DNA of 64,000 nucleotides, taken from NCBI RefSeq assembly GCF_020055675.1, contig NZ_JAIPUS010000003.1, positions 1 to 64,000 on the forward strand, in the 5' to 3' direction. Below are positions 33,516 to 42,993 of the stretch, in pieces. Origin of the DNA: Marivita sp. GTDB taxonomy: Bacteria; Pseudomonadota; Alphaproteobacteria; Rhodobacterales; Rhodobacteraceae. The notes under the pieces are model-generated. The model saw only the letters and a list, made by a program, of their open reading frames with translations, ran no database searches and was not told the origin of the DNA. The stretch's first letter is position 1; every line of letters begins with the position of its first letter. Position numbers and translations under genes: made by a program.

Positions 33516-35515
33516 CTGGTCAGCATCCCTTGCATCTTGGCCAGGCGCCTCAGGCGCTTTGGCTGTTTGATCTGGCCGTTCGCAAGCCGGTCCAGAACAA
33601 CCTCCACAGGGCAGGCCTGCCCCGTCACCGGATCGAAATAGCGCGGGTAGTCGATGAGCGTGGCGTGGGCCAAAGCGTCGAGACTGACGGACTGTCCGCG
33701 CCGTGCCGGCATGGCGCATAGATCCGTGGTCAAACCCCAGCCTGCGTAAAACGGCTGGCCCAGGGTGGTAACCGGAACTCCGCGCAGAAGCGCCTCGAAC
33801 CCGCTCAGCGAGGTGAGGGTCCAGACCGCGTCGATCTGGCCATACAGCGGGGCGATTGCACGATGGGTGACAATGTGATCCGCCCAATCAGACGCGCCAC
33901 TTACCGCGCCGGGGCGCAAGCCGGCGACCACATCGGGGTGAGGTTTGTAGACAAGGACGGCGTCCGGATTGCTGGCCCGGACCTGTTGCAAAAGCGCGGC
34001 GTTGGTCGTGATATCCGGGCATCCCAACCGGATTGAGGCGTCATCCTCGACCTGACCCGGAACGAGGATAACCTGTCGCCCCTGGCTGTCCGGCAGATCG
34101 GGCGCCGTTTGATCAGCGGCGTATTTGCTCACCTCGTTTTTGACAATCCGGGCAATCACCTGTCGCGCTCGGTTGAGCGAGGACTCGTGCAGGTGAACGC
34201 TGTCGGCGATCAACCGTTCAAGCCGCGATGGCCGTGATGGGTCGAAATAGATGCCAAGATCGTCCAGCACCAGTGAAAGTGGCGGCATCAGCTCTGCGCC
34301 AAGGCCCTGCGATCGGATGAACCCGTCCTCGACGGTCCATGTGTCCTCGTCGGCTCCCGCCCCCCAGCGCATCACGCGAGGTGCCGTCCCGGACGGGGTT
34401 TCCGAGAACCGCATGGGATGGTGCGCGCCGAAGATCTTTTGCATATGTGGGCGCTTCCACAGGCGCATGTTTCGGCCCACCCAACCCGCGCGGTCCTCGG
34501 TCCAAGCGCGGCGGGTGGCCTCGACCGTGTCGATCACGCGGGAAAGATTGCACAGGCGGTCATGGTAAGGATCATACCAGACAGGAAACCGCATCATGGC
34601 CCCGGCAAAGATCTGACTGCGGGTGAGTTTGCGCTGGCGACGCGGCAGATGAATCTCGTCGTCACTCAGCCCCCACCCGGCATAGAAGGGGGTCCCGAAG
34701 ACGCGGGGCCGGTGCCCTGCGAGGATCGCCTCGAACCCCATCTGCGACGACAGGGTATAGACCGCGATCGCGCCATCCAGCAAATCCATCGGCGCGTGGG
34801 CACCGTCGATAAAGGACACGCGCCCCCGCGCGTGATCGTCTGTAAAATGGCCTGGACGCGTGCCCGCCCGTGTCTCGGGATGCGCCCGGATCAGGATGCG
34901 GCTGTTCGGGTGTTCTGTTTGTGCGAAATACAGCATTTCGGCAAATCTTGCCCGGGCCATGTCCGGACCCGAGACCGATGCATGTACTGACGCATCGTCC
35001 GCGACCTGGTCCATGACAAGCACATAGCCGGGGTCGGGCAAGGGCAGGTCCGGGTCGTACGCTGCGTATTTCGACAGTTTGCCGCGCACCATACGCGCCA
35101 TGAGGTCGCGCGCGGTGTTCAACTCCGCGGTATCGTCCAGCGGTTCTTCGATAAGAAGGGTTTCCAGATCCGACGGGCTGGACGCGTCGAAGTGCACGCC
35201 TGTCCGGTCGAGGGTCAGGCCAAGCGGTGGTTCGTTTGCAATTCGGCCCGGATGCAAGGACCGCAGGAAGGCATCTTCGACCCGCAGCACGGGCGCACCC
35301 CGCACGCGGGCCTGCGACGTGCCACGTCTGGCGCTTGGGGCGGCGCCCCAGATGCCGATCCAGTCATCGGAGTTCGGTCGTCCGAGGGCCACCCGCCAGC
35401 TGGAAAGCTCCAGAATGCGCTTGATCCGGCGCCGGGTGAAAAACCCGCTGTTGTAAACGTAAAGTCGCCGGAGGCTGGTGCCTCCGGCGTGCGTTGGGGG
35501 TGGATCCGCCTGCAC
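33491..35515 (-). CDS. kpsC: Capsule polysaccharide Kdo-linker transferase, KpsC type
   Basis: A 674-residue protein, matching KpsC in length. It consists of two homologous halves (about 20-330 and 345-650). Shared motifs occur in each half: ILIRAHPETRAGTRPG versus VLVYKPHPDVVAGLRPG, and VFGTPFYAGWGLSDDE versus TLGQPFYAGWGLTTD. KpsC adds beta-Kdo residues to the lipid anchor on which group 2-type capsule is built. The start is a GTG eight bases from the upstream gene's stop. A perfect hairpin overlaps codons 10-17. Confidence 0.9.
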   Translation of the reverse strand: MQADPPPTHAGGTSLRRLYVYNSGFFTRRRIKRILELSSWRVALGRPNSDDWIGIWGAAPSARRGTSQARVRGAPVLRVEDAFLRSLHPGRIANEPPLGLTLDRTGVHFDASSPSDLETLLIEEPLDDTAELNTARDLMARMVRGKLSKYAAYDPDLPLPDPGYVLVMDQVADDASVHASVSGPDMARARFAEMLYFAQTEHPNSRILIRAHPETRAGTRPGHFTDDHARGRVSFIDGAHAPMDLLDGAIAVYTLSSQMGFEAILAGHRPRVFGTPFYAGWGLSDDEIHLPRRQRKLTRSQIFAGAMMRFPVWYDPYHDRLCNLSRVIDTVEATRRAWTEDRAGWVGRNMRLWKRPHMQKIFGAHHPMRFSETPSGTAPRVMRWGAGADEDTWTVEDGFIRSQGLGAELMPPLSLVLDDLGIYFDPSRPSRLERLIADSVHLHESSLNRARQVIARIVKNEVSKYAADQTAPDLPDSQGRQVILVPGQVEDDASIRLGCPDITTNAALLQQVRASNPDAVLVYKPHPDVVAGLRPGAVSGASDWADHIVTHRAIAPLYGQIDAVWTLTSLSGFEALLRGVPVTTLGQPFYAGWGLTTDLCAMPARRGQSVSLDALAHATLIDYPRYFDPVTGQACPVEVVLDRLANGQIKQPKRLRRLAKMQGMLTSYAWIWRR
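35467..35488 (-). other. Hairpin at the beginning of kpsC
   Basis: GCCGGAGGC-TGGT-GCCTCCGGC is a perfect nine-base-pair inverted repeat inside codons 10-17 of kpsC and about 35 bases after the stop of the upstream lipoprotein gene. It has no T tract, so it is not a typical terminator. It may restrict kpsC translation. Confidence 0.5.
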
Positions 35516-35522
35516 GGCCCGT

Positions 35523-36671
35523 TTACTCGGTCAGGGGTCCGCCGGTTGCGGCCGTGGTCAGGCTCTGTGCGCCGCCCAGCGTGCCGGTGATCGACGATAT
35601 GGTCCGGTTCCACTGAACGATGGGCGCTTCTGTGACGTAGATCAGATCACCGTCGCGGATCAGGAAATCCCGTGCCGTGAAGAGCCCGTTGGGTTCGGTA
35701 AGGTCATGAACGTAGATCATGCGCTGGGCGCCGACGAAATCGTTCCGTCCAAGCACCGCGTTGGCGATATCCGCCGGCTCGTTGCGAAAGACGAAGACAC
35801 CCGTGGGGTCAGAAGTTGTCGGGATCAACCCGCCCAACTGGGCCAGAGCCTCGACCAGCGACAGGGTCCGCGTTTCAAAGGTCATCCGCGTTTGCGCGCC
35901 GGCTGCGCCAAGAGCGGTGAAGGCGCGCTGATCGGCTTCGATCAGGATGCGGTCGCCATTGCGCAAGGCGATGTCGAGTTCCGGGTGGTCGTAAAGATCC
36001 TCAAGCCAGATGGTTTCGCTGTGATTGCCCCGTGTCAGGGTGATCTGGGCAATTTCGGGCGATGTCCCGACGCCGCCCGCGCTGGCCACCATGGAGCCGA
36101 GCGTGCTTGTCGGGCGGGTGATCGGGAAGACGCCTTGCGCGCCGGCCGAGCCGAGAATCGAAACGGTCGCCCCGTCGCCCGCCGTTCGGCGCACCTGTAC
36201 CTGCGGGTCGGGGGTCTGGTCTTCCAGCTTGTTGGTAATGATCCGGCGAATGGCCTCGGGCGTGTTCCCGGCAGCTTTGATGCGGCCGGCATAGGGCACG
36301 AAGATAAAGCCGGATCCATCGACTTGAACCGCTTCGAGGACGGTCGCGTTCGAGGCTTCACCGGTCAGCAGACCGTCATCGACATTTTCCCAGATCGTCA
36401 GCCCCAGCGTGTCGCCCGGGCGAATGATGTCCGCGCTTTGCACGTTCGCGTTCACAAGTGACTGCGTGAATCCCAGGGCAGGCACCACAGCGGTTGCGCG
36501 CGTCACGCGGTCGTCGACAGACACCACGAACGCATCGCCTTCGCGTTGAACGGAGCCGGCAAAGATCTGATTCTTGTTCGGGCCGACACCCGGCAAGCCG
36601 CATGACGCCACGAGGGATGCCGAAAGCACCACCGCGATGGGCTTGGCCCACCGGAAATTCATTTTGAACAC
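35523..36671 (-). CDS. Polysaccharide export outer-membrane lipoprotein (Wza/KpsD-like)
   Basis: A 382-residue lipoprotein. The GTG start is taken because GAGGAG lies eight bases upstream; ATG 36662 is an alternative. The lipobox is VASC at residues 22-25 (SLVASC). A poly_export domain begins with IIRPGDTLGLTIWEN, followed by SLBB-type beta-grasp segments (VSILGSAGAQGVFPITRP and RTLSLVEALAQLGGLI). Such proteins form the outer-membrane channel through which capsule or exopolysaccharide leaves the cell. It lies between kpsS and kpsC, so the trio covers linker synthesis plus export; the KpsMT-type ABC exporter is not in the window. Confidence 0.88.
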   Translation of the reverse strand: MFKMNFRWAKPIAVVLSASLVASCGLPGVGPNKNQIFAGSVQREGDAFVVSVDDRVTRATAVVPALGFTQSLVNANVQSADIIRPGDTLGLTIWENVDDGLLTGEASNATVLEAVQVDGSGFIFVPYAGRIKAAGNTPEAIRRIITNKLEDQTPDPQVQVRRTAGDGATVSILGSAGAQGVFPITRPTSTLGSMVASAGGVGTSPEIAQITLTRGNHSETIWLEDLYDHPELDIALRNGDRILIEADQRAFTALGAAGAQTRMTFETRTLSLVEALAQLGGLIPTTSDPTGVFVFRNEPADIANAVLGRNDFVGAQRMIYVHDLTEPNGLFTARDFLIRDGDLIYVTEAPIVQWNRTISSITGTLGGAQSLTTAATGGPLTE

Positions 36672-36769
36672 TGCTCGGTCTCCTCGACCAGTTATTGTCT
36701 GCCTCGGTTCGTTTTTTCGTTAAAGTATCGAAAGATCGGCTCTTTGGCCAGCGTCCGGAGATCGGCGTT

Positions 36770-38077
36770 CTAGCGAACAAGCCGCAAGTGTTGCGCGGCG
36801 GTCTCGGACGGATCCAGTCGTTGTGGATAGGGACCTGCCGACCGCAACATGCGGTCTCCAACATTGCGCAAAAGTTCGGACCTGCCCTTGGCCGAATAAA
36901 ACCCGCCGGGAATCTGGCTCGTTTCCAGCAGGAATTGCCGGTATATCGCATAGGCCACCGGGTCCGGTGGCGTCGGGTCAGCGAAAAACGTGGTCAGCGG
37001 CTGGTGTGATACGAGGCCTGGCTTGTCATAGACGCTGATGCCGAAACTGCGTACCGGCAGGCCGCGCCACAGCGCCTGATGCGCCGATGTCGAATTCACC
37101 GTCACGGCTGATCGCGCGGCATAGAGCAGGAAAGCCAGCTTGCCGCCTCGGACAAAGCTGATCCTCCCGTCGACACCGTGCCGCTTTGCGATGTCCCGAA
37201 CCTGCATGTCCACCTTGGCGCGGCCGTCTTCCAGCGGATGCGCCTTGAAAACAAGCCGGTGGTGTTGCGGCGCGCCCTTGGCAAAGGCTTCGATCACATG
37301 CGCGACAAAGTCCGTCTGCGAGGGAAAGTCGGAAAAGGCGCGAAAACTGGCATCGTGGTCAAGCTGCAAAAGGACGACGTGGTAGGGCCAGCCCGCCTTT
37401 CGAATTGTGCGCGTGGTCATCCAGCGTTCAACAATGTGGCGCGGACGCCGCAGGAGCCGAAGAAGGTGCAGACGAAATTCCTCGGCCACGTTCTGATCGC
37501 GGTGCGGATGGTAATGTGGGAAGGCCTGGTTTCGGAAGAGCACATGCCAATGGTAGAGTGCCCCGTGCACCATGTGCATCCGCAAATCCCCCCAACGGTC
37601 GGGCGGCAATGCCGGGGGCTCCTCGGTACATGTCAGCGCGCGTTCCATCTCTTCGATGGTGATCGTCATCAGGCGTGAATTGCCGTTCGATCCGTCGCGC
37701 TCATAGGTCGCCCAATAGGGCCTCAGGTAGCCTTCCTCGAAGACATGGATCGTCAATCCGGCACTGCGCGCGGCGGCGATCGCCTCGGCGTGGTGGCGGC
37801 GAGTGTCGCCATAGAGCACGAGATCGGTTGCCCTGATCATCTTGACCCATTCGAGAAACCGGGTCGGCCATTCCTCGATCGGGGTGCAAAATCGCAAGAG
37901 CGTTTCGCCGTCGCGCCACTTCGATCCATCACCCGCGTTGAACGCCACCCGCCAGCAGCGCGCGCCCGTTTCCTTGAGATGATCGGCCAACTGGCTGAAG
38001 AACGGCCCATGCGGCCCCTGCAAAAACAGGAACACCCTTGAAGACGATGATTCCGGCGTGACCGTTGTGTTTGCCAT
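36770..38077 (-). CDS. kpsS: Capsule polysaccharide protein, KpsS type
   Basis: A 435-residue protein related to KpsS, the Kdo transferase that adds the first residue of the capsule linker. It opens with FLFLQGPHGPFFSQLADHL, which is typical of the group. Further family segments are IHVFEEGYLRPYWATYERDG, HHRLVFKAHPLEDG and LPVRSFGISVYDKPGL. The start at 38077 follows family length; its GAGGGG is a little far (about 11 bases), and ATG 38113 is possible. It is divergent from ribE. The lipoprotein gene starts 98 bp downstream, with room for its own promoter. Confidence 0.87.
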   Translation of the reverse strand: MANTTVTPESSSSRVFLFLQGPHGPFFSQLADHLKETGARCWRVAFNAGDGSKWRDGETLLRFCTPIEEWPTRFLEWVKMIRATDLVLYGDTRRHHAEAIAAARSAGLTIHVFEEGYLRPYWATYERDGSNGNSRLMTITIEEMERALTCTEEPPALPPDRWGDLRMHMVHGALYHWHVLFRNQAFPHYHPHRDQNVAEEFRLHLLRLLRRPRHIVERWMTTRTIRKAGWPYHVVLLQLDHDASFRAFSDFPSQTDFVAHVIEAFAKGAPQHHRLVFKAHPLEDGRAKVDMQVRDIAKRHGVDGRISFVRGGKLAFLLYAARSAVTVNSTSAHQALWRGLPVRSFGISVYDKPGLVSHQPLTTFFADPTPPDPVAYAIYRQFLLETSQIPGGFYSAKGRSELLRNVGDRMLRSAGPYPQRLDPSETAAQHLRLVR

Positions 38078-38184
38078 GGTGTCGCAGTACCCCTCGAATG
38101 AGGGATAAGCTATCATGAATGATATGCTTCTGAGAATGAAAATTCCCAAGGTTTTGTGTGGCTAGAAACAAAAGGGGCTAGATC

Positions 38185-38775
38185 ATGTTTACCGGCATCA
38201 TCACGGATATAGGTGAGATCCGCAGCCTCGAACACGCGGGCGATCTGCGCGCGCGTATCGGTACGGGCTACGACACGAACGGCATCGATATCGGAGCGTC
38301 CATCGCCTGCAGCGGGGTCTGTCTGACCGTTGTGCAGCTTGGTCCGGACTGGTTCGATGTGGAGATCAGTGTAGAGACATTGAACAAGACCAATATCGGC
38401 ACGTGGTCGGAGGGACAGAAGGTCAACCTCGAACGCGCCTTGAAGGTTGGAGACGAATTGGGCGGGCATATCGTTTCCGGCCATATCGACGGTCTGGCCG
38501 AGATCGTGCAGATGCGCAGCGAAGGAGACAGCGTGCGATATACCTTCGAGGCACCGCGTGCCCTTTCCAGGTTCATCGCGCCAAAGGGATCGGTCGCGCT
38601 GGACGGCACGTCCCTGACGGTGAACGAAGTTGATGACACGCGCTTCGGGGTGAATATCATCCGGCACACGCAGGAGGTGACCACCTGGGGCGTGTCCAAA
38701 GTCGGCGACCGGGTCAATCTCGAAATCGACACGCTGGCGCGTTATGTTGCGCGTCTTGCAGAGATGCAGGAGTAG
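38185..38775 (+). CDS. ribE: Riboflavin synthase alpha subunit
   Basis: A 196-residue enzyme that dismutates two 6,7-dimethyl-8-ribityllumazines into riboflavin. It has the N-terminal MFTGIITDIGEI and the duplicated lumazine-binding barrels: first GASIACSGVCLTVV, second KGSVALDGTSLTVNEV. AAAGGGG lies before the ATG. In many relatives it follows ribD directly; here the capsule genes separate the two. No FMN riboswitch is visible upstream. Confidence 0.95.
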   Translation: MFTGIITDIGEIRSLEHAGDLRARIGTGYDTNGIDIGASIACSGVCLTVVQLGPDWFDVEISVETLNKTNIGTWSEGQKVNLERALKVGDELGGHIVSGHIDGLAEIVQMRSEGDSVRYTFEAPRALSRFIAPKGSVALDGTSLTVNEVDDTRFGVNIIRHTQEVTTWGVSKVGDRVNLEIDTLARYVARLAEMQE

Positions 38776-38868
38776 CGCGGCGCGTTGCGCAGCGCCGCGC
38801 GCCTGCTGAGAGAGCCGCGACATTTCGCGATCAGGGGCAGGTGGCCTTGCCGATAGGCCGTTTTCTTT
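38776..38868 (+). terminator. Hairpins after ribE
   Basis: CGCGGCGC-N8-GCGCCGCG (38776-38799) directly follows the ribE stop. About 45 bases later GGCCT-N7-AGGCC is followed by GTTTTCTTT. The second is a weak intrinsic terminator candidate separating ribE from the helicase gene. Confidence 0.5.
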
Positions 38869-38894
38869 GGCCCCGCGTGGCATATGTATAGGCG

Positions 38895-41342
38895 ATGACT
38901 GCCCTTCCTCCCTCCCTTGCCGCGTGGTTCGACTCGCGTGGGTGGACCATCCATCCGCATCAGCAGGACATGCTGAACCGCGCCGACGATCCATGCCTTT
39001 TGCTGATCGCGCCGACCGGGGGTGGCAAGACATTGGCCGGGTTCCTGCCGACGCTCGCAGAGCTGGCCGAGGCGCCGCGCGAGCGGTTGCACACGCTTTA
39101 CGTCAGCCCGCTCAAGGCATTGGCCGCAGACATCAAGCGCAACCTGCGCACGCCGATTGACGAGGCCGGACTGGCGATCCGGGTCGAGGATCGCACCGGT
39201 GACACCTCGCAGCACATCAAGAAACGGCAACGCGCCGATCCGCCACATATTCTTCTGACGACCCCGGAGTCGCTGGCGCTGCTCACCAGCTACGAAGACG
39301 CGCCGCGCATGTTCAAGGATGTGCAGCGGGTGGTGGTGGACGAGATTCACGCTTTGGCCGAAAGCAAACGCGGCGACCAGTTGATGCTGGCGCTGGCGCG
39401 GTTGCAGACCATGTGCCCGGACCTGCGCCGTGTCGGTCTGTCCGCCACCGTTGATGATCCCGCTTCCATCGCGCGCCTGCTGGCGCGGCACCCCGACCCA
39501 TGCAAGATCGTTCAGGCTGATCCGGGGCCGGATCCCGATATCTCCATGCTGGTCACGGCAGAGGCGCCGCCCTGGTCCGGGGGCGGTGCGAAATACAGCA
39601 TTCCGGCAGTGCTGGAACAGGTCAAACAGCACAACACGACGCTCATTTTTCACAACACCCGCGCGCAGGCCGAGATCTTCTTTCACAACCTCTGGCTTGC
39701 CAACGAAGACGCCTTGCCCATCGGAATCCACCACGGCAGCCTTGATCGCGGTCAGCGTGAAAAGGTCGAAGCGGCGATGGTGCGCGGCGATCTGCGCGCG
39801 ATTGTCTGCACCGGAAGCCTGGATTTGGGCATCGACTGGGGCGATGTGGACCTGGTGATACAGATCGGCGCGCCCAAGAACGTCAAACGTCTGGTGCAGC
39901 GGATCGGGCGCGCCAACCACCGGTACAACGCGCCCAGCAAGGCGCTTCTGGTGCCCGCCAACCGGTTCGAAGTGGTCGAATGCGTTGCGGCTTTGGAGGC
40001 AGTGAAGGCGCATGATCTGGACGGCGAATGGCGCGGGCGCGGCCCGCGCGATGTGCTGTGCCAGCATATCCTGATCGCCGCCTGTTCCGGCCCCTTCGAT
40101 GCGGATGCGCTTTATGCGGAGATGACCGCCGCCGGGGCTTATGCGGATCTGAGCCGCGACGGGTTCGACGCCTGCCTGAATTTCTGCGCCACCGGCGGCT
40201 ATGCCCTGCGTGCCTATGACCAGTGGCAGCGGTTGACACAATTGCCCGACGGGCGCTGGCAATTGCGCGATCCCCGGTCCGCCGCGCGCATAAGGCAGAA
40301 CATCGGCACGATCCAGGACACCGACACGCTCAAGGTGAAATGGCGGGGCCGCGGCGGCGCGCCGTTGGGCGAAATCGAGGAAGGCTTTGCCGCCACGCTG
40401 ACCAAGGGCGACACGTTTCTGATCGGCGGCCAGATCGTGCGCTACGAGGGCTTGCGCGAATTGACTGTCGAAGTCACCCGCGACCCCGGACGCAAACCCA
40501 AGATCGCCACCTTCATGGGCACCAAGTTCGCCACCTCCACGCAGCTCTCAAACCGCATTGTCCGAATGTTCCAACAGGACGATTGGCCCGACCTGCCGCG
40601 CCATACCCGCGATTGGTTGCACATGCAGCGCGGGGTCAGCCGCCTGCCTGAACCGGGGCGGCTCTTGATCGAAAGCTTCCGGCATGACGGGCGCGAACAG
40701 CTTGTCGTCTACGGTTTCGCCGGGCGCAACGCGATGCAGACGCTGGGGCTGTTGCTGACCAAGCGGATGGAGGAGGAAGGCCTGGCTCCCATGGGCTTTG
40801 TCGCCACCGATTACGCCGTGCTGATCTGGGGGCTGGACGCGGTGATCGACCCCGCGCCGCTTTTTGATATCGACGCGCTGGAGGCTGGTCTCGAAGGCTG
40901 GCTTGCGGGCAACGCCGTGATGAAACGCACGTTCCGCGCCTGCGCCACCATCGCGGGGCTGATCGAACGCAACCTTGGCGGTCAGCGCAAGACCGGGCGG
41001 CAAGCGACCATGTCGTCGGATATCCTCTATGACACGCTGCTGAAATACGATCCCGATCACCTGCTCATGCAGATCACCCGCGAAGAGGCGATGCGCGGGC
41101 TGGTCGATTTCGCCCGCATCCGCGAGATGGCCGAACGGGTCGGTGACCGCATCGACCTGCTTCGTCTCGATCGCGTGACACCGCTCGCAGCACCGCTGTT
41201 CCTCGAACCGGGCCGGGTTCCGGTGCGCGGTTCCGCTGACGAACGATTGCTGGAAGAAGAGGTCACGCGCCTGATGGAAACCAGCGGCCTCGCGCGGGTC
41301 GAGGCGGCACCCGGCAAACCGAAATGGCGCGTGCCCTATTGA
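38895..41342 (+). CDS. Lhr-like DEXH-box DNA helicase
   Basis: An 815-residue superfamily 2 helicase. Domain 1 has LIAPTGGGKTLAGFLPTL (Walker A), VVVDEIHAL (Walker B, DEIH) and GLSATVDDP. Domain 2 has HHGSLDRGQREKVE and VQRIGRANHRY. A winged-helix and DEAD-associated C-terminal region follow. The length matches the group called ligase-associated DNA damage response helicases, which usually neighbour an ATP-dependent ligase and an exonuclease. Those partners are not adjacent here. Its start lies 119 bp after ribE. Confidence 0.9.
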   Translation: MTALPPSLAAWFDSRGWTIHPHQQDMLNRADDPCLLLIAPTGGGKTLAGFLPTLAELAEAPRERLHTLYVSPLKALAADIKRNLRTPIDEAGLAIRVEDRTGDTSQHIKKRQRADPPHILLTTPESLALLTSYEDAPRMFKDVQRVVVDEIHALAESKRGDQLMLALARLQTMCPDLRRVGLSATVDDPASIARLLARHPDPCKIVQADPGPDPDISMLVTAEAPPWSGGGAKYSIPAVLEQVKQHNTTLIFHNTRAQAEIFFHNLWLANEDALPIGIHHGSLDRGQREKVEAAMVRGDLRAIVCTGSLDLGIDWGDVDLVIQIGAPKNVKRLVQRIGRANHRYNAPSKALLVPANRFEVVECVAALEAVKAHDLDGEWRGRGPRDVLCQHILIAACSGPFDADALYAEMTAAGAYADLSRDGFDACLNFCATGGYALRAYDQWQRLTQLPDGRWQLRDPRSAARIRQNIGTIQDTDTLKVKWRGRGGAPLGEIEEGFAATLTKGDTFLIGGQIVRYEGLRELTVEVTRDPGRKPKIATFMGTKFATSTQLSNRIVRMFQQDDWPDLPRHTRDWLHMQRGVSRLPEPGRLLIESFRHDGREQLVVYGFAGRNAMQTLGLLLTKRMEEEGLAPMGFVATDYAVLIWGLDAVIDPAPLFDIDALEAGLEGWLAGNAVMKRTFRACATIAGLIERNLGGQRKTGRQATMSSDILYDTLLKYDPDHLLMQITREEAMRGLVDFARIREMAERVGDRIDLLRLDRVTPLAAPLFLEPGRVPVRGSADERLLEEEVTRLMETSGLARVEAAPGKPKWRVPY

Positions 41343-41348
41343 TCACGG

Positions 41349-41401
41349 TGCGTGCAGGCACTCACCCTGCGCCGGGTGCCCTTGCCTGCACGCATCTTTT
41401 T
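41349..41401 (+). terminator. Intrinsic terminator between the helicase gene and leuA
   Basis: A perfect 12-bp inverted repeat (TGCGTGCAGGCA at 41349-41360, TGCCTGCACGCA at 41383-41394) with a nested CACCC/GGGTG stem is followed by TCTTTTT. It directly follows the helicase gene and ends at the stop of convergent leuA. The T tract is on the plus strand; the stem could also serve leuA on the other strand. Confidence 0.85.
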
Positions 41402-42960
41402 CAGGTCACATCGCGGTACGAGATTTCCTTGACGTCCTTGCCGGTCTTGCCGCGCCGCACGATCAACCGGTTGAGCGCGTGGATATAGGCCTTGGCCGAC
41501 GCCACAACCGTATCGGTATCGGCGGATTGGCCGGTCGAGATCATGCCGTCTTCTTCCAGCCGCACACTGACCGTCGCCTGTGCGTCGGTGCCTTCGGTCA
41601 CGGCGTGGACCTGATAGAGTTGCAGCTTGGCCTTGTTTGGATGCACCTGCCGGATCGCCTTGAACGTGGCATCTACGGGGCCGTCGCCGGCACAGGTGGC
41701 AGAGTGTTCTTTTCCGTCCACCTCCATCTCGATACTGGCTTCGGCCGGGGCGGTGCCGCAAACGACTTTCAGGTTCACCAGTTGCAAGGCGTCCGAGCCT
41801 TCGGTTGTCGCCGTCACAAGCGCGAGGATATCCTCGTCATAGACGTCTTTCTTGCGGTCGGCGAGGTCCTTGAACCGGACAAAGATATCCTTGAGCTGGT
41901 TGTCCCCGACATCGGTGCCCAATTCCTTGAGCTTGGCGCGCAGCGCGGCGCGGCCGGAATGTTTCCCCAAAGGCAGGGAGGACGCGGCAAGACCCACATC
42001 CTCGGGGCGCATGATCTCGAAGGTCTCGGCGTTCTTGAGCATCCCATCCTGGTGGATGCCGGATTCATGCGCAAAGGCGTTCTTGCCGACAATCGCCTTG
42101 TTGAATTGTACGGCAAATCCCGAAACGGTCGCGACCCGGCGGGAGATCTGCATGATCTTCCTGGTGTCAACACCCGTGTGATAGGGCATGATATCGGTGC
42201 GCACCTTCAGCGCCATCACCACCTCTTCAAGAGCGGTGTTGCCCGCGCGTTCACCGAGCCCGTTGATCGTACACTCGATCTGCCGCGCGCCGCCCTCGAC
42301 GGCGGCGAGGGCGTTGGCGGTCGCCATGCCAAGGTCGTTGTGGCAGTGCGTGGCAAAGACGATCTCGTCGGCGCCCGGCACGGTTTCGATCAGGCGACGG
42401 ATCAGGTCCGCGCTTTCCACGGGCGCGGTATACCCGACGGTGTCCGGAATGTTGATCGTCGTCGCGCCTGCCTTGATCGCGATCTCCACGACGCGGCAGA
42501 GGTAATCCCACTCGGTGCGCGTTGCATCCATCGGCGACCACTGCACGTTGTCGCACAGGTTGCGGGCGTGGGTCACGGTCTGTTCGATCCGCTCCGCCAT
42601 TTCATCCTGGTCGAGGTTCGGAATCGCGCGGTGCAGCGGCGAGGTGCCGATAAAGGTGTGAATGCGCGGACGCTCGGACTGTTTGACCGCCTCCCAGCAG
42701 CGGTCGATATCGGGAAGCTGCGCACGTGCAAGGCCGCAGATCACCGATGTCTTGCTGCGCCGCGCAATCTCGGCCACGGCGCGGAAATCGCCTTCCGAGG
42801 CGATGGGAAACCCGGCCTCGATAATGTCGACACCCATATCGTCCAGCAGCTCGGCAATCTCGAGCTTTTCGGCATGCGTCATTGTCGCGCCGGGAGATTG
42901 TTCGCCGTCACGCAGGGTGGTGTCGAAGATCACCACGCGGTTCTTGTCAGTGCTTGTCAT
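41401..42960 (-). CDS. leuA: 2-isopropylmalate synthase
   Basis: A 519-residue enzyme that condenses acetyl-CoA with 2-oxoisovalerate, the first step of leucine synthesis. The catalytic barrel has the signature FDTTLRDGEQSPGATM, then MDATRTEWDY, FATHCHNDLGMATANALA and the NGLGERAGNTALEEVVMAL segment. The last 120 residues form the leucine-binding regulatory domain (GDGPVDATFKAIRQV). A leucine-rich leader peptide and alternative hairpins precede the gene, suggesting attenuation in addition to feedback inhibition. Confidence 0.97.
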   Translation of the reverse strand: MTSTDKNRVVIFDTTLRDGEQSPGATMTHAEKLEIAELLDDMGVDIIEAGFPIASEGDFRAVAEIARRSKTSVICGLARAQLPDIDRCWEAVKQSERPRIHTFIGTSPLHRAIPNLDQDEMAERIEQTVTHARNLCDNVQWSPMDATRTEWDYLCRVVEIAIKAGATTINIPDTVGYTAPVESADLIRRLIETVPGADEIVFATHCHNDLGMATANALAAVEGGARQIECTINGLGERAGNTALEEVVMALKVRTDIMPYHTGVDTRKIMQISRRVATVSGFAVQFNKAIVGKNAFAHESGIHQDGMLKNAETFEIMRPEDVGLAASSLPLGKHSGRAALRAKLKELGTDVGDNQLKDIFVRFKDLADRKKDVYDEDILALVTATTEGSDALQLVNLKVVCGTAPAEASIEMEVDGKEHSATCAGDGPVDATFKAIRQVHPNKAKLQLYQVHAVTEGTDAQATVSVRLEEDGMISTGQSADTDTVVASAKAYIHALNRLIVRRGKTGKDVKEISYRDVT

Positions 42961-42993
42961 GGTCAGGGTCTTTCATGTCTTGTCCAAATCCGT

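Noticed and set aside
38742-40262. Minus-strand frame of 506 codons opposite the helicase
   Set aside because: Antisense to the helicase motifs; no start or family features.
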